A stretch of 64,000 bases of DNA from Paenibacillus macerans (GCF_900454495.1 NZ_UGSI01000001.1:2542001-2606000), one strand, 5' to 3'; counted from the first letter of the stretch, positions 16,983-25,499 are shown. Notes: a model not told the origin generated them from the letters alone. Numbers and translations are program-made.

Positions 16983-17609
16983 TTAATGAATACCGCCGCC
17001 ATCGGTATAGAGATGCAGGTCGGTTACCATTAATTTACCATCTACCTCTCCAAAGGTATTATATTCTGTCACAATCATACTAATTGTTGTATCAGGTGAA
17101 GCCTTTGGTGTTAGGTACATATAATAAATCAGTGTCGCTGTATTTCCATCCACAGTAATATTCATAATTGGTCCCATTTCCATATCGAATTGGTCACGTT
17201 GAGATTTCATCGCAACTCTGTAATCGCTGTACTTCTGCTTTTCGCCACCAATAGCTGTAATATCAGCGTTCTCAGCATATAAGCCATCCGCAATCTTTAA
17301 CCAAGACTCATAGTCTGGTTGCCAATTTCCCCACCAATTAAATAAAGTTAATTTGATTTGATCAGAAAGTTCCTTTGAATCTCCGTATAATTTTTCTGCT
17401 TCTTTTTGGGAAGTCAAGCGCAACTCCTTGCTATTGTCCTTGGTTACTTCATTCATTTCGTAAATTACCTCGTGGGATTGTGAAAGAACTTCACTTCTTG
17501 TTGACTCATTTGCACTCTGGCTTGATACATTTGAACTACATGCTACTAAGCCAAAAACAAGAGTAGTTGCCGCAAATAATAAACCGATTTTTTTGAATGT
17601 TTTAGTCAT
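16983..17609 (-). CDS. lipoprotein with NTF2/SnoaL-like domain
   Basis: 208 aa with a lipoprotein signal peptide (hydrophobic residues 8-21, lipobox LVAC with C24) and a serine-rich spacer. From about residue 75 there is an NTF2-like alpha+beta fold, recognisable from the pattern NWWGNWQPDYESWLKIADG. Such domains bind small molecules or act as isomerases; there is no clear catalytic residue here. AAGGAG precedes the start and the hydrolase gene ends 18 bp upstream, so both are exported products of one operon. A broken paralogue lies at 18746-18863. Confidence 0.75.
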   Translation of the reverse strand: MTKTFKKIGLLFAATTLVFGLVACSSNVSSQSANESTRSEVLSQSHEVIYEMNEVTKDNSKELRLTSQKEAEKLYGDSKELSDQIKLTLFNWWGNWQPDYESWLKIADGLYAENADITAIGGEKQKYSDYRVAMKSQRDQFDMEMGPIMNITVDGNTATLIYYMYLTPKASPDTTISMIVTEYNTFGEVDGKLMVTDLHLYTDGGGIH

Positions 17610-17627
17610 TTTTTTCTCCTTAGAAGG

Positions 17628-18662
17628 TTATTGAACAGGCCAATTCAACCACTTGCGTGCAGTTCCGCCAAGTATAGCCGCACGCTCCTGGTCGGACAGT
17701 TTAAAATTCCCCTTAACTCCGTACAGGATCTCTGACCAGTTTTCTCCCCGCTGATTGACCGAAAAGTCGCTGGCCCACATGATCCGATCCGCGCCAAAGC
17801 TTGAAATTGCCTTGCGCAGAAGGGGCTGCAGGTCCTCACCGGGGTAGACCGGGGTGTCGAACATTTCTGAAGCGTGGGACCATTTCAGCGCAATATTAGG
17901 AAATGTAGAAAGCGCCAGCACTTTATCAAACAAGGCCTGCTGTTCCTCCGGGGAACGCGCCGGGACGGCACCGCCGAACATCGTACGCATAGCATTGCTG
18001 TAAAGTCCGATATGATCAACAATGATGCGCAGGTTGGGGAATTTCTTTGCAGCATCAGCGATGAGTTCAGGATGATCGGGCAGGTAAAGAAACAGCGGAA
18101 GACCGGCTTTTTCGGTAGCCGCCAGGATATGATCATACTCGCCGTCGGCAAAGGCTTGCGTATCTTTGAGCGTCATGCCGGGAATAATTCTTATCCCGCG
18201 TCCGGATGGCGCATCACGGACCATCCGAATGATAGCTGCGTATTCCGGGTCCATTCTATCTACCCTGAGAACCCACGAGAAGCGTTCGGGGTAGAGTTGG
18301 GCAGCCAGCTCGGCCGTTGGGTTGATAGGCCGGATCGCCCCCTCCGATAGATCATGATGGGGTTTATAATCCGTACCCGGCAGCCAAAATTCATCAATCA
18401 GCACAGATTGAATCCCCATCGCATCCATCGCAGCCAGCGTTTCCTTGATCCCGCCTGGCCCAATATGGATTTGCGTGTCAACCACATCCAACGCCGGCGT
18501 GCTCTGCCGCTCATCCGACTTTTTTTCGGACCCCTTAGTTTCAGCTTTAGTATCCATAGTTTTGGCAGCGGAAATGGAAGCACTGCTCCAAGCGTTGAAC
18601 GAAAAGACCACCGTTAACAACAGAAGGAGTGGCATCATCCGTCTCTTTTTTGTATCCTCCAT
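17628..18662 (-). CDS. exported amidohydrolase-2 family TIM-barrel hydrolase
   Basis: 344 aa. An N-terminal signal peptide or anchor (about residues 5-30), a charged linker (about 35-55) and an amidohydrolase-2 TIM barrel follow. Metal-site residues are visible as DTQIHIG (usually HxH, here Q-I-H), VDHIG, KWSHAS and the Asp in WASDFS. The first His of the usual HxH is replaced by Gln, which may alter metal binding. ATG 18662 follows GGAGG by five bases. The family includes decarboxylases and lactonases; the substrate is unknown. Cotranscription with the NTF2-like lipoprotein suggests a surface-located small-molecule pathway. Confidence 0.8.
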   Translation of the reverse strand: MEDTKKRRMMPLLLLLTVVFSFNAWSSASISAAKTMDTKAETKGSEKKSDERQSTPALDVVDTQIHIGPGGIKETLAAMDAMGIQSVLIDEFWLPGTDYKPHHDLSEGAIRPINPTAELAAQLYPERFSWVLRVDRMDPEYAAIIRMVRDAPSGRGIRIIPGMTLKDTQAFADGEYDHILAATEKAGLPLFLYLPDHPELIADAAKKFPNLRIIVDHIGLYSNAMRTMFGGAVPARSPEEQQALFDKVLALSTFPNIALKWSHASEMFDTPVYPGEDLQPLLRKAISSFGADRIMWASDFSVNQRGENWSEILYGVKGNFKLSDQERAAILGGTARKWLNWPVQ

Positions 18663-18721
18663 AAAAACCTCCATTTTAGAGTTTTGAGCTTTCGCCATGC
18701 GATGATAACCGGCATTGCTTC

Positions 18722-18755
18722 GTTACAGGCTGTTTTCAAATCAGCTCAAGTCTTG
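18722..18755. repeat. repeat B, related to 16881-16913
   Basis: See repeat A. This copy covers the last codons and downstream bases of the pseudogene at 18746-18863. Confidence 0.55.
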
Positions 18756-18863
18756 TAAAGCCCATCTGGGCACTTAAGCCAGTCTTCGTAACCGGGCTTC
18801 CATTCCTCCCAGGCGCGATGCAGACGATTTTTGATTTTTTCTTCGAAGTTTGTTTTCCAAATG
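18746..18863 (-). pseudogene. fragment of an NTF2-like lipoprotein paralogue
   Basis: One frame reads FEEKIKNRLHRAWEEWKPGY followed by EDWLKCPDGLYKT and a stop. This aligns with DQIKLTLFNWWGNWQPDYES...WLKIADGLY in the lipoprotein at 16983-17609. The N-terminal signal, the rest of the domain and an in-frame start are missing, and a TGA lies just upstream in the same frame. It sits immediately before the hydrolase gene, so the operon once carried an NTF2-like gene at each end, or a duplication was later trimmed. Confidence 0.7.
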
Positions 18864-18983
18864 AATCATCCTTTCGTTCTGATGCCTGTATTGTATTGTG
18901 CAGTTGTTTTTAAGTTGATTACGAAATGTTTAAGATATATTAAAGTTAGTAATATCCTTGATGGCAGGTTCCAAAATTCAAAA

Positions 18984-19019
18984 AGCTCCTGAATCTCCAC
19001 AAAGGGAAACTCAAGAGCT
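18984..19019 (-). terminator. terminator behind the tRNA-like remnant
   Basis: A 15-bp stem (AGCTCCTGAATCTCC with GGAAACTCAAGAGCT) is complete when wobble pairs are counted. The minus strand runs into TTTTTG. It lies directly 3' of the tRNA-Leu-like fragment at 19036-19071. Confidence 0.72.
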
Positions 19020-19035
19020 CTTTCATTTGTTAAAG

Positions 19036-19071
19036 GCTGACGAGAGGAATCGAACCTCCAGGGGGGGTAAT
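19036..19071 (-). tRNA. degenerate tRNA-Leu-like 3' end (remnant)
   Basis: On the minus strand the sequence CTGGAGGTTCGATTCC and TCTCGTCAGC forms a T-arm and the 3' acceptor strand. It matches 30 of 36 positions of the tRNA-Leu 3' remnant at 40976-41011, in the same orientation. No 5' half, anticodon arm or variable arm follows, so it is not a functional tRNA. A terminator lies immediately downstream. It may be a decayed attachment site. Confidence 0.5.
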
Positions 19072-19276
19072 ATAGCTGGAAGGTGTAGTAAAAGTGAGAT
19101 CAACAGGTCAAGAAATCGTAAAAATAATCACAAAGCCTATGAACTTACATTAAACATTCTATTTTCAGAATCAACCCAACCTGTCTGCACCTTGCAATTG
19201 AAATATCGGACATCATTCAGAACTTGAAAAACCCCCGGTTGAACAATAAATTTCACGGCAATTTCCCCTTTATGTG

Positions 19277-19951
19277 TTAGATTACAGTTTTTATCAAAAA
19301 CCACAGAATTGGCACAAATAAGGATGGCAACATGTTCAGAGCCTTACAATCCTTAATTTTCAAGATGGAAAGACCTGAGCTAAAGATTAGGAAACCACCT
19401 ACAAGCGAGATTTCAGTTAATAATTCTGCAGAAAAACTCGATAAATATCCTGAAAAGAGATATATCCCCCCTTGCCATAAAAATAACAGTACTGCAGATA
19501 AAGCAATCCCAATTCCATAGGTTGATGCCAAAACCAGCGAAGTGACAAAGTCCAGTGTAGCATTTGTATACAAATAGGTGTTGTCGCCATGAAGAGCACT
19601 TTCCATCGGGCCCAAAATGGATAATGTTCCAACACAAAACAACAATATTGCCGTGGAAAGTCCTGGCCCAATATTTCCTTTTGTAAAACTCGCAGTAAGT
19701 TTTTCAAACTTTTCATGCAAACTCAACATGGAGCCTATCAGACTTCCTGCTGCCAGACTGATAATAAACATCACTGGGAAATGGCTGTTGGGCATATTTT
19801 GAACAATAGCGTGAATGCCTAGACCACAGGCTGCAAGTCCCATAGCGTTATATAATGCATTTTGATGTTTTTCCCCTATTCCTTTCTTCAAACATGCTCC
19901 AACTGCACTGCCGATCAAAATAGCAGCAGTGTTTACAATGGTACCTAACAT
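19277..19951 (-). CDS. DUF554 (YdfK-like) membrane protein
   Basis: 224 aa with about seven hydrophobic segments and the DUF554 start LGTIVNTAAILIGSAVGACL followed by KKGI. Function is unknown; the family consists of glycine-rich integral membrane proteins. The start at 19951 follows GGAGGAGG. Its promoter is a MerR-type element with a 19-bp spacer embedded in the end of the merR gene upstream, so it is probably switched on by that regulator. That points to an efflux or membrane-protection role against a cationic or hydrophobic compound, by inference only. Confidence 0.85.
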   Translation of the reverse strand: MLGTIVNTAAILIGSAVGACLKKGIGEKHQNALYNAMGLAACGLGIHAIVQNMPNSHFPVMFIISLAAGSLIGSMLSLHEKFEKLTASFTKGNIGPGLSTAILLFCVGTLSILGPMESALHGDNTYLYTNATLDFVTSLVLASTYGIGIALSAVLLFLWQGGIYLFSGYLSSFSAELLTEISLVGGFLIFSSGLSILKIKDCKALNMLPSLFVPILWFLIKTVI

Positions 19952-19974
19952 TAATCCTCCTCCTTTTTTGAAAC

Positions 19975-20005
19975 ACAATAAACCCTCCAATAGTTGGAGG
20001 GTCAA
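19975..20005 (-). promoter_or_regulatory. MerR-type promoter with 19-bp spacer
   Basis: TTGACC (20000-20005) and TATTGT (19975-19980) on the minus strand are 19 bp apart, the spacing typical of MerR-activated promoters. The spacer contains the dyad ACCCTCCAA-TAG-TTGGAGGGT (19982-20002). The merR stop codon lies within the -35 hexamer. Confidence 0.82.
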
Positions 20006-20820
20006 GTTGTTTTATATGGAATTTGTATTTCGGTAGTAAATTTTGAAGGATCGTTGGTGAGTCCGTAATCTATTAAAGCAAATTCAAATGAATCTCCTGC
20101 GAGAACATATCCCTTTTGTTCCATGTACTGAAACATTTTGACGTAGGCCGGCTCCGCATCCTTGTGTGTACCATGAAAGCGCAGGGTAAGATAACATCCG
20201 CCCGGCAGACAACATGTGTCTTTCACATCATCATCCCCTGGCTCAAGAACAACAAAAATGGCAGAAAATTTATCAAAATTCCGTTTCAATAGATTTTCGG
20301 ATGAAATCGAGACACCGACCTTTCCGAGAAACATAACGGAGTTGAGAGAATTCTTTTGCTCCAATTCTCGGATAGGATGTTCCAAATCCTCTGCAACGGA
20401 GATTTCTTTCTTCAGCATGACAAGCGTCCTGTCGTCCAATGTGCGCTCTTCTATTCTGCCGTATTCAGTTTGTGAGGCATCTTCAATTTGCTGAATCCGA
20501 CTGTAAATCTTCTTTTCTATCCGATCCAGTCGTTTCCGTTCCTCATCTACCTGTCTTTTTTGTTCCATAAGAATTTCAAGCATTTTTTTATCGTCGCGAT
20601 TATCAAAAAACTCGCGGATAATAGGAAGCGGCACATTTAAAGAGCGAAGATAACGGATCGTATTCAGGCACTCAAATTGACGTGTAGAATAATACCGGTA
20701 ACCATTCTCTTCATTGATAAACTCCGGCTTCAGCAAGGATATTTTGTCATAATGCCGAAGCAGGCGGACATCTATATTAAACAGTTTGGAAACTTCTCCT
20801 ATTGAAAATAGTTCATTCAT
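20002..20820 (-). CDS. MerR-family regulator with effector domain (BmrR/BltR-like)
   Basis: A 272-aa protein with an N-terminal MerR winged helix (FSIGEVSKLFNIDVRLLRHYDK; residues 5-26), a long dimerisation coiled coil (about 80-118) and a C-terminal GyrI-like effector-binding domain (about 125-270; the EPAYVKMFQYMEQKGY and EIQIPY region). BmrR is of the same size and binds lipophilic cations. It probably activates the DUF554 gene through the 19-bp-spacer promoter at its own 3' end. Confidence 0.9.
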   Translation of the reverse strand: MNELFSIGEVSKLFNIDVRLLRHYDKISLLKPEFINEENGYRYYSTRQFECLNTIRYLRSLNVPLPIIREFFDNRDDKKMLEILMEQKRQVDEERKRLDRIEKKIYSRIQQIEDASQTEYGRIEERTLDDRTLVMLKKEISVAEDLEHPIRELEQKNSLNSVMFLGKVGVSISSENLLKRNFDKFSAIFVVLEPGDDDVKDTCCLPGGCYLTLRFHGTHKDAEPAYVKMFQYMEQKGYVLAGDSFEFALIDYGLTNDPSKFTTEIQIPYKTT

Positions 20821-20942
20821 AATGTACCTCTTTTTTATAATGGATAAAGTTACAATACCATGCTAGAGTGCAAAATAAAAACCCTTCTCGAAAGAAAAGT
20901 TTGGTTTAACGAAGCGGCTGCTGAAGCCGATGAAAAAGCAGT

Positions 20943-20993
20943 TTGACAATCCATTCACCAAATCCTATAATTTAATAGTAATATTTACGATTA
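20943..20993 (+). promoter_or_regulatory. consensus promoter and Zur box A
   Basis: TTGACA (20943-20948) and TATAAT (20966-20971) are perfect hexamers at 17 bp. A 21-bp Zur box (core AGTAATATTTACGATTA) follows at 20973-20993, over the expected transcription start. This should give very high expression when zinc is low and tight repression otherwise. Confidence 0.92.
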
Positions 20994-21025
20994 AGCAACT
21001 TACCCTATTTGAAGGAGTGAATTAG

Positions 21026-22024
21026 ATGGCAACCTTACAAGATCCTCGCATCCCTGTTACGGTCTTGACGGGGTTTCTCGGCGCCGGAAAAACGACCCTG
21101 TTGAATCATGTGTTAACCGCAGAACACGGCCAGAAAATCGCGGTCATCGTCAACGAATTCGGAGAAGTCGGCATCGACAACCAACTTGTCGTTGGCGCAG
21201 ATGAAGAAATATTTGAAATGAACAACGGCTGTATTTGCTGTACGGTCCGGGGCGATCTTATCCGCATTCTCGCTGATTTGAAAAATGCGAAGCTCGGAAA
21301 GGGCGGTCGCCGTCAAGCCGATTTCGACCGCGTCCTGATCGAAACCACCGGTTTGGCCGATCCCGCCCCGGTGGCGCAAACCTTTTTCGTTGACGACGAA
21401 GTTGCCGATTTCTACAAGCTGGACGCGATCGTCACGGTGGTGGACGCCAAGCATGCCGGACAACATCTGGATGAGGGCCATGAAGCGCAAGAACAAGTCG
21501 CCTTTGCCGATGTACTGCTGCTCAACAAAACGGACCTCGTTTCCGAAGAAGAGCTTGAGCAGTTGGAAGGGCGCCTGCACGCGATGAACCATGCGGCCAA
21601 GATCTACCGTACGCAGCAATCGCAAATTGAAATCGACCGCATCCTGGGCATAGGCGCTTTCGATTTGGAGAAGAAACTGGAGGTTGAACCCGGATTTCTG
21701 GAAGAAGAACACCACGATCACGATGACGAGGTTTTCTCCGTGTTTTTCCGCGAATCCCGCCCGCTCGATTTGAAAAAGGTGGAACGTTTCATTAACGAAT
21801 GGCTGATCGAACATGGCGTGGACACGTTCCGCTACAAAGGGGTCCTCAATATCAAAGGCAGCAAAAAAAGAGTGGTTTTCCAAGGCATTCACATGCTGTT
21901 CGGCGCGTATCCGGACCGGGACTGGAAACTCGATGAGGTGCCGGCCAGCGAATTCGTTGTGATCGGGCGAAATTTGGACGAGGAATGGTTCCGCAAGCAG
22001 TTTGCCGCCTGCGTAGCCGACTAA
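21026..22024 (+). CDS. COG0523 (CobW/ZagA-type) GTPase, zinc-starvation induced
   Basis: A 332-aa G3E GTPase. Walker A GFLGAGKTTLL (residues 17-27), the metal-binding CxCC motif in NNGCICCTVRG near 70, Walker B-like VLIETTGLADPAP and the guanine motif LLNKTDL. The C-terminal CobW_C domain (about 225-330) begins after a short HHDHDDE metal-binding stretch. Such proteins are thought to deliver zinc to target enzymes when zinc is scarce. Driven by a perfect promoter overlain by a Zur box. It is a single-gene unit closed by a terminator, and one of three paralogues in the island. Confidence 0.93.
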   Translation: MATLQDPRIPVTVLTGFLGAGKTTLLNHVLTAEHGQKIAVIVNEFGEVGIDNQLVVGADEEIFEMNNGCICCTVRGDLIRILADLKNAKLGKGGRRQADFDRVLIETTGLADPAPVAQTFFVDDEVADFYKLDAIVTVVDAKHAGQHLDEGHEAQEQVAFADVLLLNKTDLVSEEELEQLEGRLHAMNHAAKIYRTQQSQIEIDRILGIGAFDLEKKLEVEPGFLEEEHHDHDDEVFSVFFRESRPLDLKKVERFINEWLIEHGVDTFRYKGVLNIKGSKKRVVFQGIHMLFGAYPDRDWKLDEVPASEFVVIGRNLDEEWFRKQFAACVAD

Positions 22025-22040
22025 ATCGGATTGGTGTAAA

Positions 22041-22075
22041 AAAGAAGCGAACACGCTAACGTGCCGCTTCTTTTT
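22041..22075. terminator. terminator between two convergent COG0523 genes
   Basis: AAGAAGCG/CGCTTCTT stem with an inner ACG/CGT pair, followed by a T-run on the plus strand and an A-run before it, so it can work in both directions. Confidence 0.78.
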
Positions 22076-22089
22076 GTTTTCTGATTAGC

Positions 22090-23157
22090 TTATGCAGACC
22101 TAACGGCTTCCTCCAATTTCCTAAGCAGAACCTGCTTTGAAAAATGCTCCCCGATAAAAACGGCCACGTCTTGAACTTGACCTTGCGGCCGGATCGAAAT
22201 CAGTTCCAATTGCCCATAGGCAAATTGAAACATCACCCGTTCCCCGGTTTCCTTGGATGTATAAATGCCTTTTGCCCGGTAAACCCCCTTGGGCAGTTCC
22301 CTCATCACCCGCTCCAACTGGCCGCCATCGATCGGTTCCGGAAAATAGTGTGAACACACCATGACATGATCGTAGGAATGATGGTGTCCGGAATGGCCGT
22401 GACTGTGTCCATGCTCATGCTCATGTTCATGCTCTTGTTCACGTTCATGATCGTGCTCATGTTCGTGCCTATGGTCGTCAGGATTGCCGCCGCCGGGCCG
22501 CTCCTCCCGTACTGCAAGCAAGCGATCGATCGCGCCATCTTCGGCTTTCTCCGCAAGCAGCCGCAACCAAACGGCTTCGTCCATGTCGCAATAAGCTGCC
22601 GTTACGATCGGAGCGAACGGGTTCAACTCGGTCATGATCTTCCGAATTTCCTCCAATTCTTCCGTACCTGCCAGGTCGCTTTTGTTCAGGACAAGCATCG
22701 ACGCGCACCGGATTTGATCCGTCATCAACCGGTAGGTTTTGCCCTTTCCTCCGCGGGAGCGATGCAGAACATGCGCCGCGTCGACGACGGTAATCATCGC
22801 CCGGATCTCGATAGGGGTAAGCAAAGCCGCTTCCGTGATCGCGTCCAAGATTTCAATCGGGTTGGCAACCCCCGTTGCTTCAATGAGAATCAGATCGGGG
22901 GACGCTTCATGAATCAGCCGCCTGGTTTCCATGGCCAAGTCGCCGCGAATCGTGCAGCAGATGCAGCCGCTAAGCATTTCGCTCATCGGTACCGCCCCAT
23001 CCACCAGTTGGCCGTCCAAATTGACATCGCCCACTTCATTCATGATCACGGCAGGCTTGATCCCCTTCTTTAAACAGTCATCCAGCATTCGGGTCAGCAA
23101 GGTCGTTTTCCCGCTTCCCAGGAACCCCGACAATATCAGAATCGGAACGATTTTCAT
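22090..23157 (-). CDS. COG0523 GTPase with histidine-rich metal-binding loop
   Basis: 355 aa. Walker A GFLGSGKTTLL, CxCC in SGCICCTIRG, switch LIEATGVANP, and guanine motif LNKSDL. Between the G domain and the C-terminal domain is a striking His/Glu/Asp-rich stretch (about residues 228-268), a probable zinc-buffering site. It is the last gene of the Zur-controlled ABC operon and overlaps the ferredoxin gene by 80 bp. ATG 23157 follows GGGGGAG by eight bases. It likely passes imported metal to a client protein. Confidence 0.92.
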   Translation of the reverse strand: MKIVPILILSGFLGSGKTTLLTRMLDDCLKKGIKPAVIMNEVGDVNLDGQLVDGAVPMSEMLSGCICCTIRGDLAMETRRLIHEASPDLILIEATGVANPIEILDAITEAALLTPIEIRAMITVVDAAHVLHRSRGGKGKTYRLMTDQIRCASMLVLNKSDLAGTEELEEIRKIMTELNPFAPIVTAAYCDMDEAVWLRLLAEKAEDGAIDRLLAVREERPGGGNPDDHRHEHEHDHEREQEHEHEHEHGHSHGHSGHHHSYDHVMVCSHYFPEPIDGGQLERVMRELPKGVYRAKGIYTSKETGERVMFQFAYGQLELISIRPQGQVQDVAVFIGEHFSKQVLLRKLEEAVRSA

Positions 23158-23551
23158 CTTGTATGCTCCCCCTTTCGCCGCGAATCACAGTTTCGGATGG
23201 CTTTTTTTGGCCTGCCACAGAAAGCCCGGTAGCCACAAATCGTTGCTCAAACCTATAGACGATTCGTTCCTCTAAACGACTTTCGGCGGCATGTCGGCGT
23301 ACCAATTCCCTGCCCAACTCAGGAGTCATATCTTTGTACCATACCCCTTCCGGATAAGCGATCACGACGCAAGCGTCGGCGCATCGTCCGTTGCAGCGCG
23401 TACGCGTCGTGTGCATTTGCCGATCCGCTCCGAGCAAACTGATTTCGTCCCTGATCGCTTGTGTTACTTCCTCGGCCTGCCGCTGCATGCAGCTGCCGCC
23501 GTTACAAATAAGAAAATGGCAGAACGTCTCTTGCAAATCCCAAGTTGCCAT
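23078..23551 (-). CDS. thioredoxin-like 2Fe-2S ferredoxin domain protein
   Basis: 157 aa starting MATWDLQETFCHFLICNGGSC, with cysteines C11, C16 and C21 and later RTRCNGRCADACVVIAYP-type spacing typical of thioredoxin-fold [2Fe-2S] ferredoxins. GGGAGG is six bases before ATG 23551. The C-terminal 45 residues overlap the downstream COG0523 gene in another frame and look unstructured. In this operon it might supply electrons for metal release from an imported chelate, which is inference; a structural role is equally possible. Confidence 0.72.
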   Translation of the reverse strand: MATWDLQETFCHFLICNGGSCMQRQAEEVTQAIRDEISLLGADRQMHTTRTRCNGRCADACVVIAYPEGVWYKDMTPELGRELVRRHAAESRLEERIVYRFEQRFVATGLSVAGQKKPSETVIRGERGSIQDENRSDSDIVGVPGKRENDLADPNAG

Positions 23552-23624
23552 GAACAGCCTCCCTGTCGATAGATCTCCCCGGCAAAAAGCTGAAAATCGG
23601 CCTTTCGCGGGGGCTCGTGTCAAG

Positions 23625-24638
23625 TTACGGTTTTACTTTATCCGGATACAAACCGGCGGCAAGCGTTTTTAGCGCGATCGGCGCCCGGACGCCCTCGGCC
23701 GCCGCCGATAGCGGCAACACGATAAACCGCTCGTCGCGGATCGCCTTCACATCGGCCAACGAGGACAGGCTCATTAAGCGTTCCTTCTTTTGCTCTACAG
23801 TCGTGTCCCCGTAGTCGATGATAATGATCAAATCCGGGTCGCGATGGACCACTTCTTCCCAGCTTACTTCTGCCCATCCCTTATCGATATCGTCGAAAAT
23901 ATTTTTTCCGCCCACTTGATTGATCAGGTTGGTCAAATACGTATTGGCCGCCGTAAGCGCCTTGTCCTCCCCGCTGTCATAGACAAAAACCTTAAGCGGC
24001 TGTTCTACGGAGCCGATTTGCGCCTGAATCTCTTCCAGCTCGCCGCGAATCCCGTCCACCAGCGCTTCGGCCCGGTCCTCCACGCGGAAAATTTTCCCGA
24101 TATTCAAAATGTCCCGATACACATCCTCAAGCGTCGGCTTTGGTGTATTGGAGGATTCCTGCACATAGGTCATCACGCCTTGAGCAGCCAAATCCGCCCG
24201 GGAACCGAGCGTCTCCTCCGTAAACGCGCTTTGCCAGCCCGCGTAAGCGAAATCAGGCGAAGCGTCCAGAAAAACTTCTTTGGAAGGATATTTATCCGAT
24301 AATACCGGGATATCGTCATACTTTTCCTTGAATTCGGGCAGGATGCTGTCATCCAGATAGGCCGTCCCCACCATCGACGATTCGAGGCCCAGCGCCAGCA
24401 TTACCTCAGTCGCGTGCTGATTGAGCGTTATAGCCCGTTTCGGCGCTTCCGGGAAGCTCAGCTTTTCCCCCATATTCTCCAATTCGACAGACCCTTCCCC
24501 GGCGGTTGTTGAAGATATGGACGGGCTTGACGGTGAGATGTGGGATGCCGACGGACCTTTGCCGCCGCCGCATGCGATCAGCACCGCCAGCAGAATAAGG
24601 ATGGCCGGCAGAAGCGCCGGGGTGATGTTCTTTTTCAT
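23625..24638 (-). CDS. FecB/BtuF-type ABC substrate-binding lipoprotein
   Basis: 337 aa. Signal peptide with lipobox VLIAC (C23), a Ser/Pro-rich tether to about residue 50, then a periplasmic-binding-protein-2 domain of the iron-siderophore/cobalamin type (KRAITLNQHATEVMLALGLE, later PDLIIIIDYGD). It captures a metal chelate or corrinoid outside the cell for the permease encoded upstream in the same operon. Zur control argues for a zinc-related ligand instead of ferric siderophore. The ligand cannot be read from sequence. Confidence 0.9.
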   Translation of the reverse strand: MKKNITPALLPAILILLAVLIACGGGKGPSASHISPSSPSISSTTAGEGSVELENMGEKLSFPEAPKRAITLNQHATEVMLALGLESSMVGTAYLDDSILPEFKEKYDDIPVLSDKYPSKEVFLDASPDFAYAGWQSAFTEETLGSRADLAAQGVMTYVQESSNTPKPTLEDVYRDILNIGKIFRVEDRAEALVDGIRGELEEIQAQIGSVEQPLKVFVYDSGEDKALTAANTYLTNLINQVGGKNIFDDIDKGWAEVSWEEVVHRDPDLIIIIDYGDTTVEQKKERLMSLSSLADVKAIRDERFIVLPLSAAAEGVRAPIALKTLAAGLYPDKVKP

Positions 24639-24719
24639 GATCTTTCTCCTCCGTATGATCGTTGTTTGTTTTGAACAACCTCATAAAGCTTGCGGGCCCC
24701 AAATATTAGGACTCCTTCT

Positions 24720-25499
24720 TCATCGGTTTGCGATCATCTCCGGCAAGTAGGTAATCGACGGTTTTCCCGTATACGGATGCCGTGAAATTTGCGTCTCCAC
24801 TCCGAAAACGCGGCGCAGCAAATCCGGCCGCAGCACCTCATCGGGGCTCCCCGACGCCACGATCCTGCCTGCCTCCAGCACATAGATGCGATCGCAGTAA
24901 TAGGCGGCGATATTCAAATCGTGAAGTGCGGCGAACGAGGTCAGCTGGAGCGTCTTGACCAAATCCATCATCTGCAGCTGGTAGCGGATATCCAAATGGT
25001 TGGTCGGTTCATCCAGGATCAAAAAGCCGGCTTCCTGAGCCAGCGCTCTTGCGATCAGCACGCGCTGCTTTTCGCCCCCCGACAAGGTGGAAAAGCTGCT
25101 GAATGCGGCGTGCCCCATACCTACCCGCGCCAAAGCCTGTTCCGCGATCTCGTGATCCCGCGCGGAGTCCGCCTCCAGCATGCGCTTATGGGGAGCGCGC
25201 CCCATCATAATGATATCCTTGACCGCAAAATCGAAGGCGACGTTTGCTTCCTGGCTGACGACTGCCATCTGCCGCGCCGTTTCCTTTTGCGTCATACGAA
25301 ACAGATCCTGTCCGTTCAGGTAGACACCGCCCCTGTCGGGCTTCAGCACGCGGTACATATTTTTGAGTAGCGTCGATTTTCCGCTGCCGTTCGGACCGAT
25401 CAGCCCGACGAACTCCCCTTCGCGGATTTCCAGGGATATGGCTTCGATCAAGCGTTTGTCCCGAATGCCGAAAGACAGCTCCTCCACTTTGATGTTCAT
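24720..25499 (-). CDS. FecE/BtuD-type ABC transporter ATPase
   Basis: 259 aa with Walker A GPNGSGKSTLL, Q-loop VVSQEANVAF, signature LSGGEKQRVLIARAL, Walker B FLILDEPTNHLD and the switch His in AALHDLN. ATG 25499 overlaps the permease stop by four bases (ATGA). It energises the permease of the Zur-controlled importer. Complete, no oddities. Confidence 0.93.
   Translation of the reverse strand: MNIKVEELSFGIRDKRLIEAISLEIREGEFVGLIGPNGSGKSTLLKNMYRVLKPDRGGVYLNGQDLFRMTQKETARQMAVVSQEANVAFDFAVKDIIMMGRAPHKRMLEADSARDHEIAEQALARVGMGHAAFSSFSTLSGGEKQRVLIARALAQEAGFLILDEPTNHLDIRYQLQMMDLVKTLQLTSFAALHDLNIAAYYCDRIYVLEAGRIVASGSPDEVLRPDLLRRVFGVETQISRHPYTGKPSITYLPEMIANR

Noticed and set aside
22228..22500. Tandem-like GTCATGCTCAT-type bases suggesting a microsatellite or CRISPR-like repeat
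   Set aside because: It is the coding sequence of the His/Glu-rich loop of a COG0523 GTPase; no spacers and no regular repeat unit.
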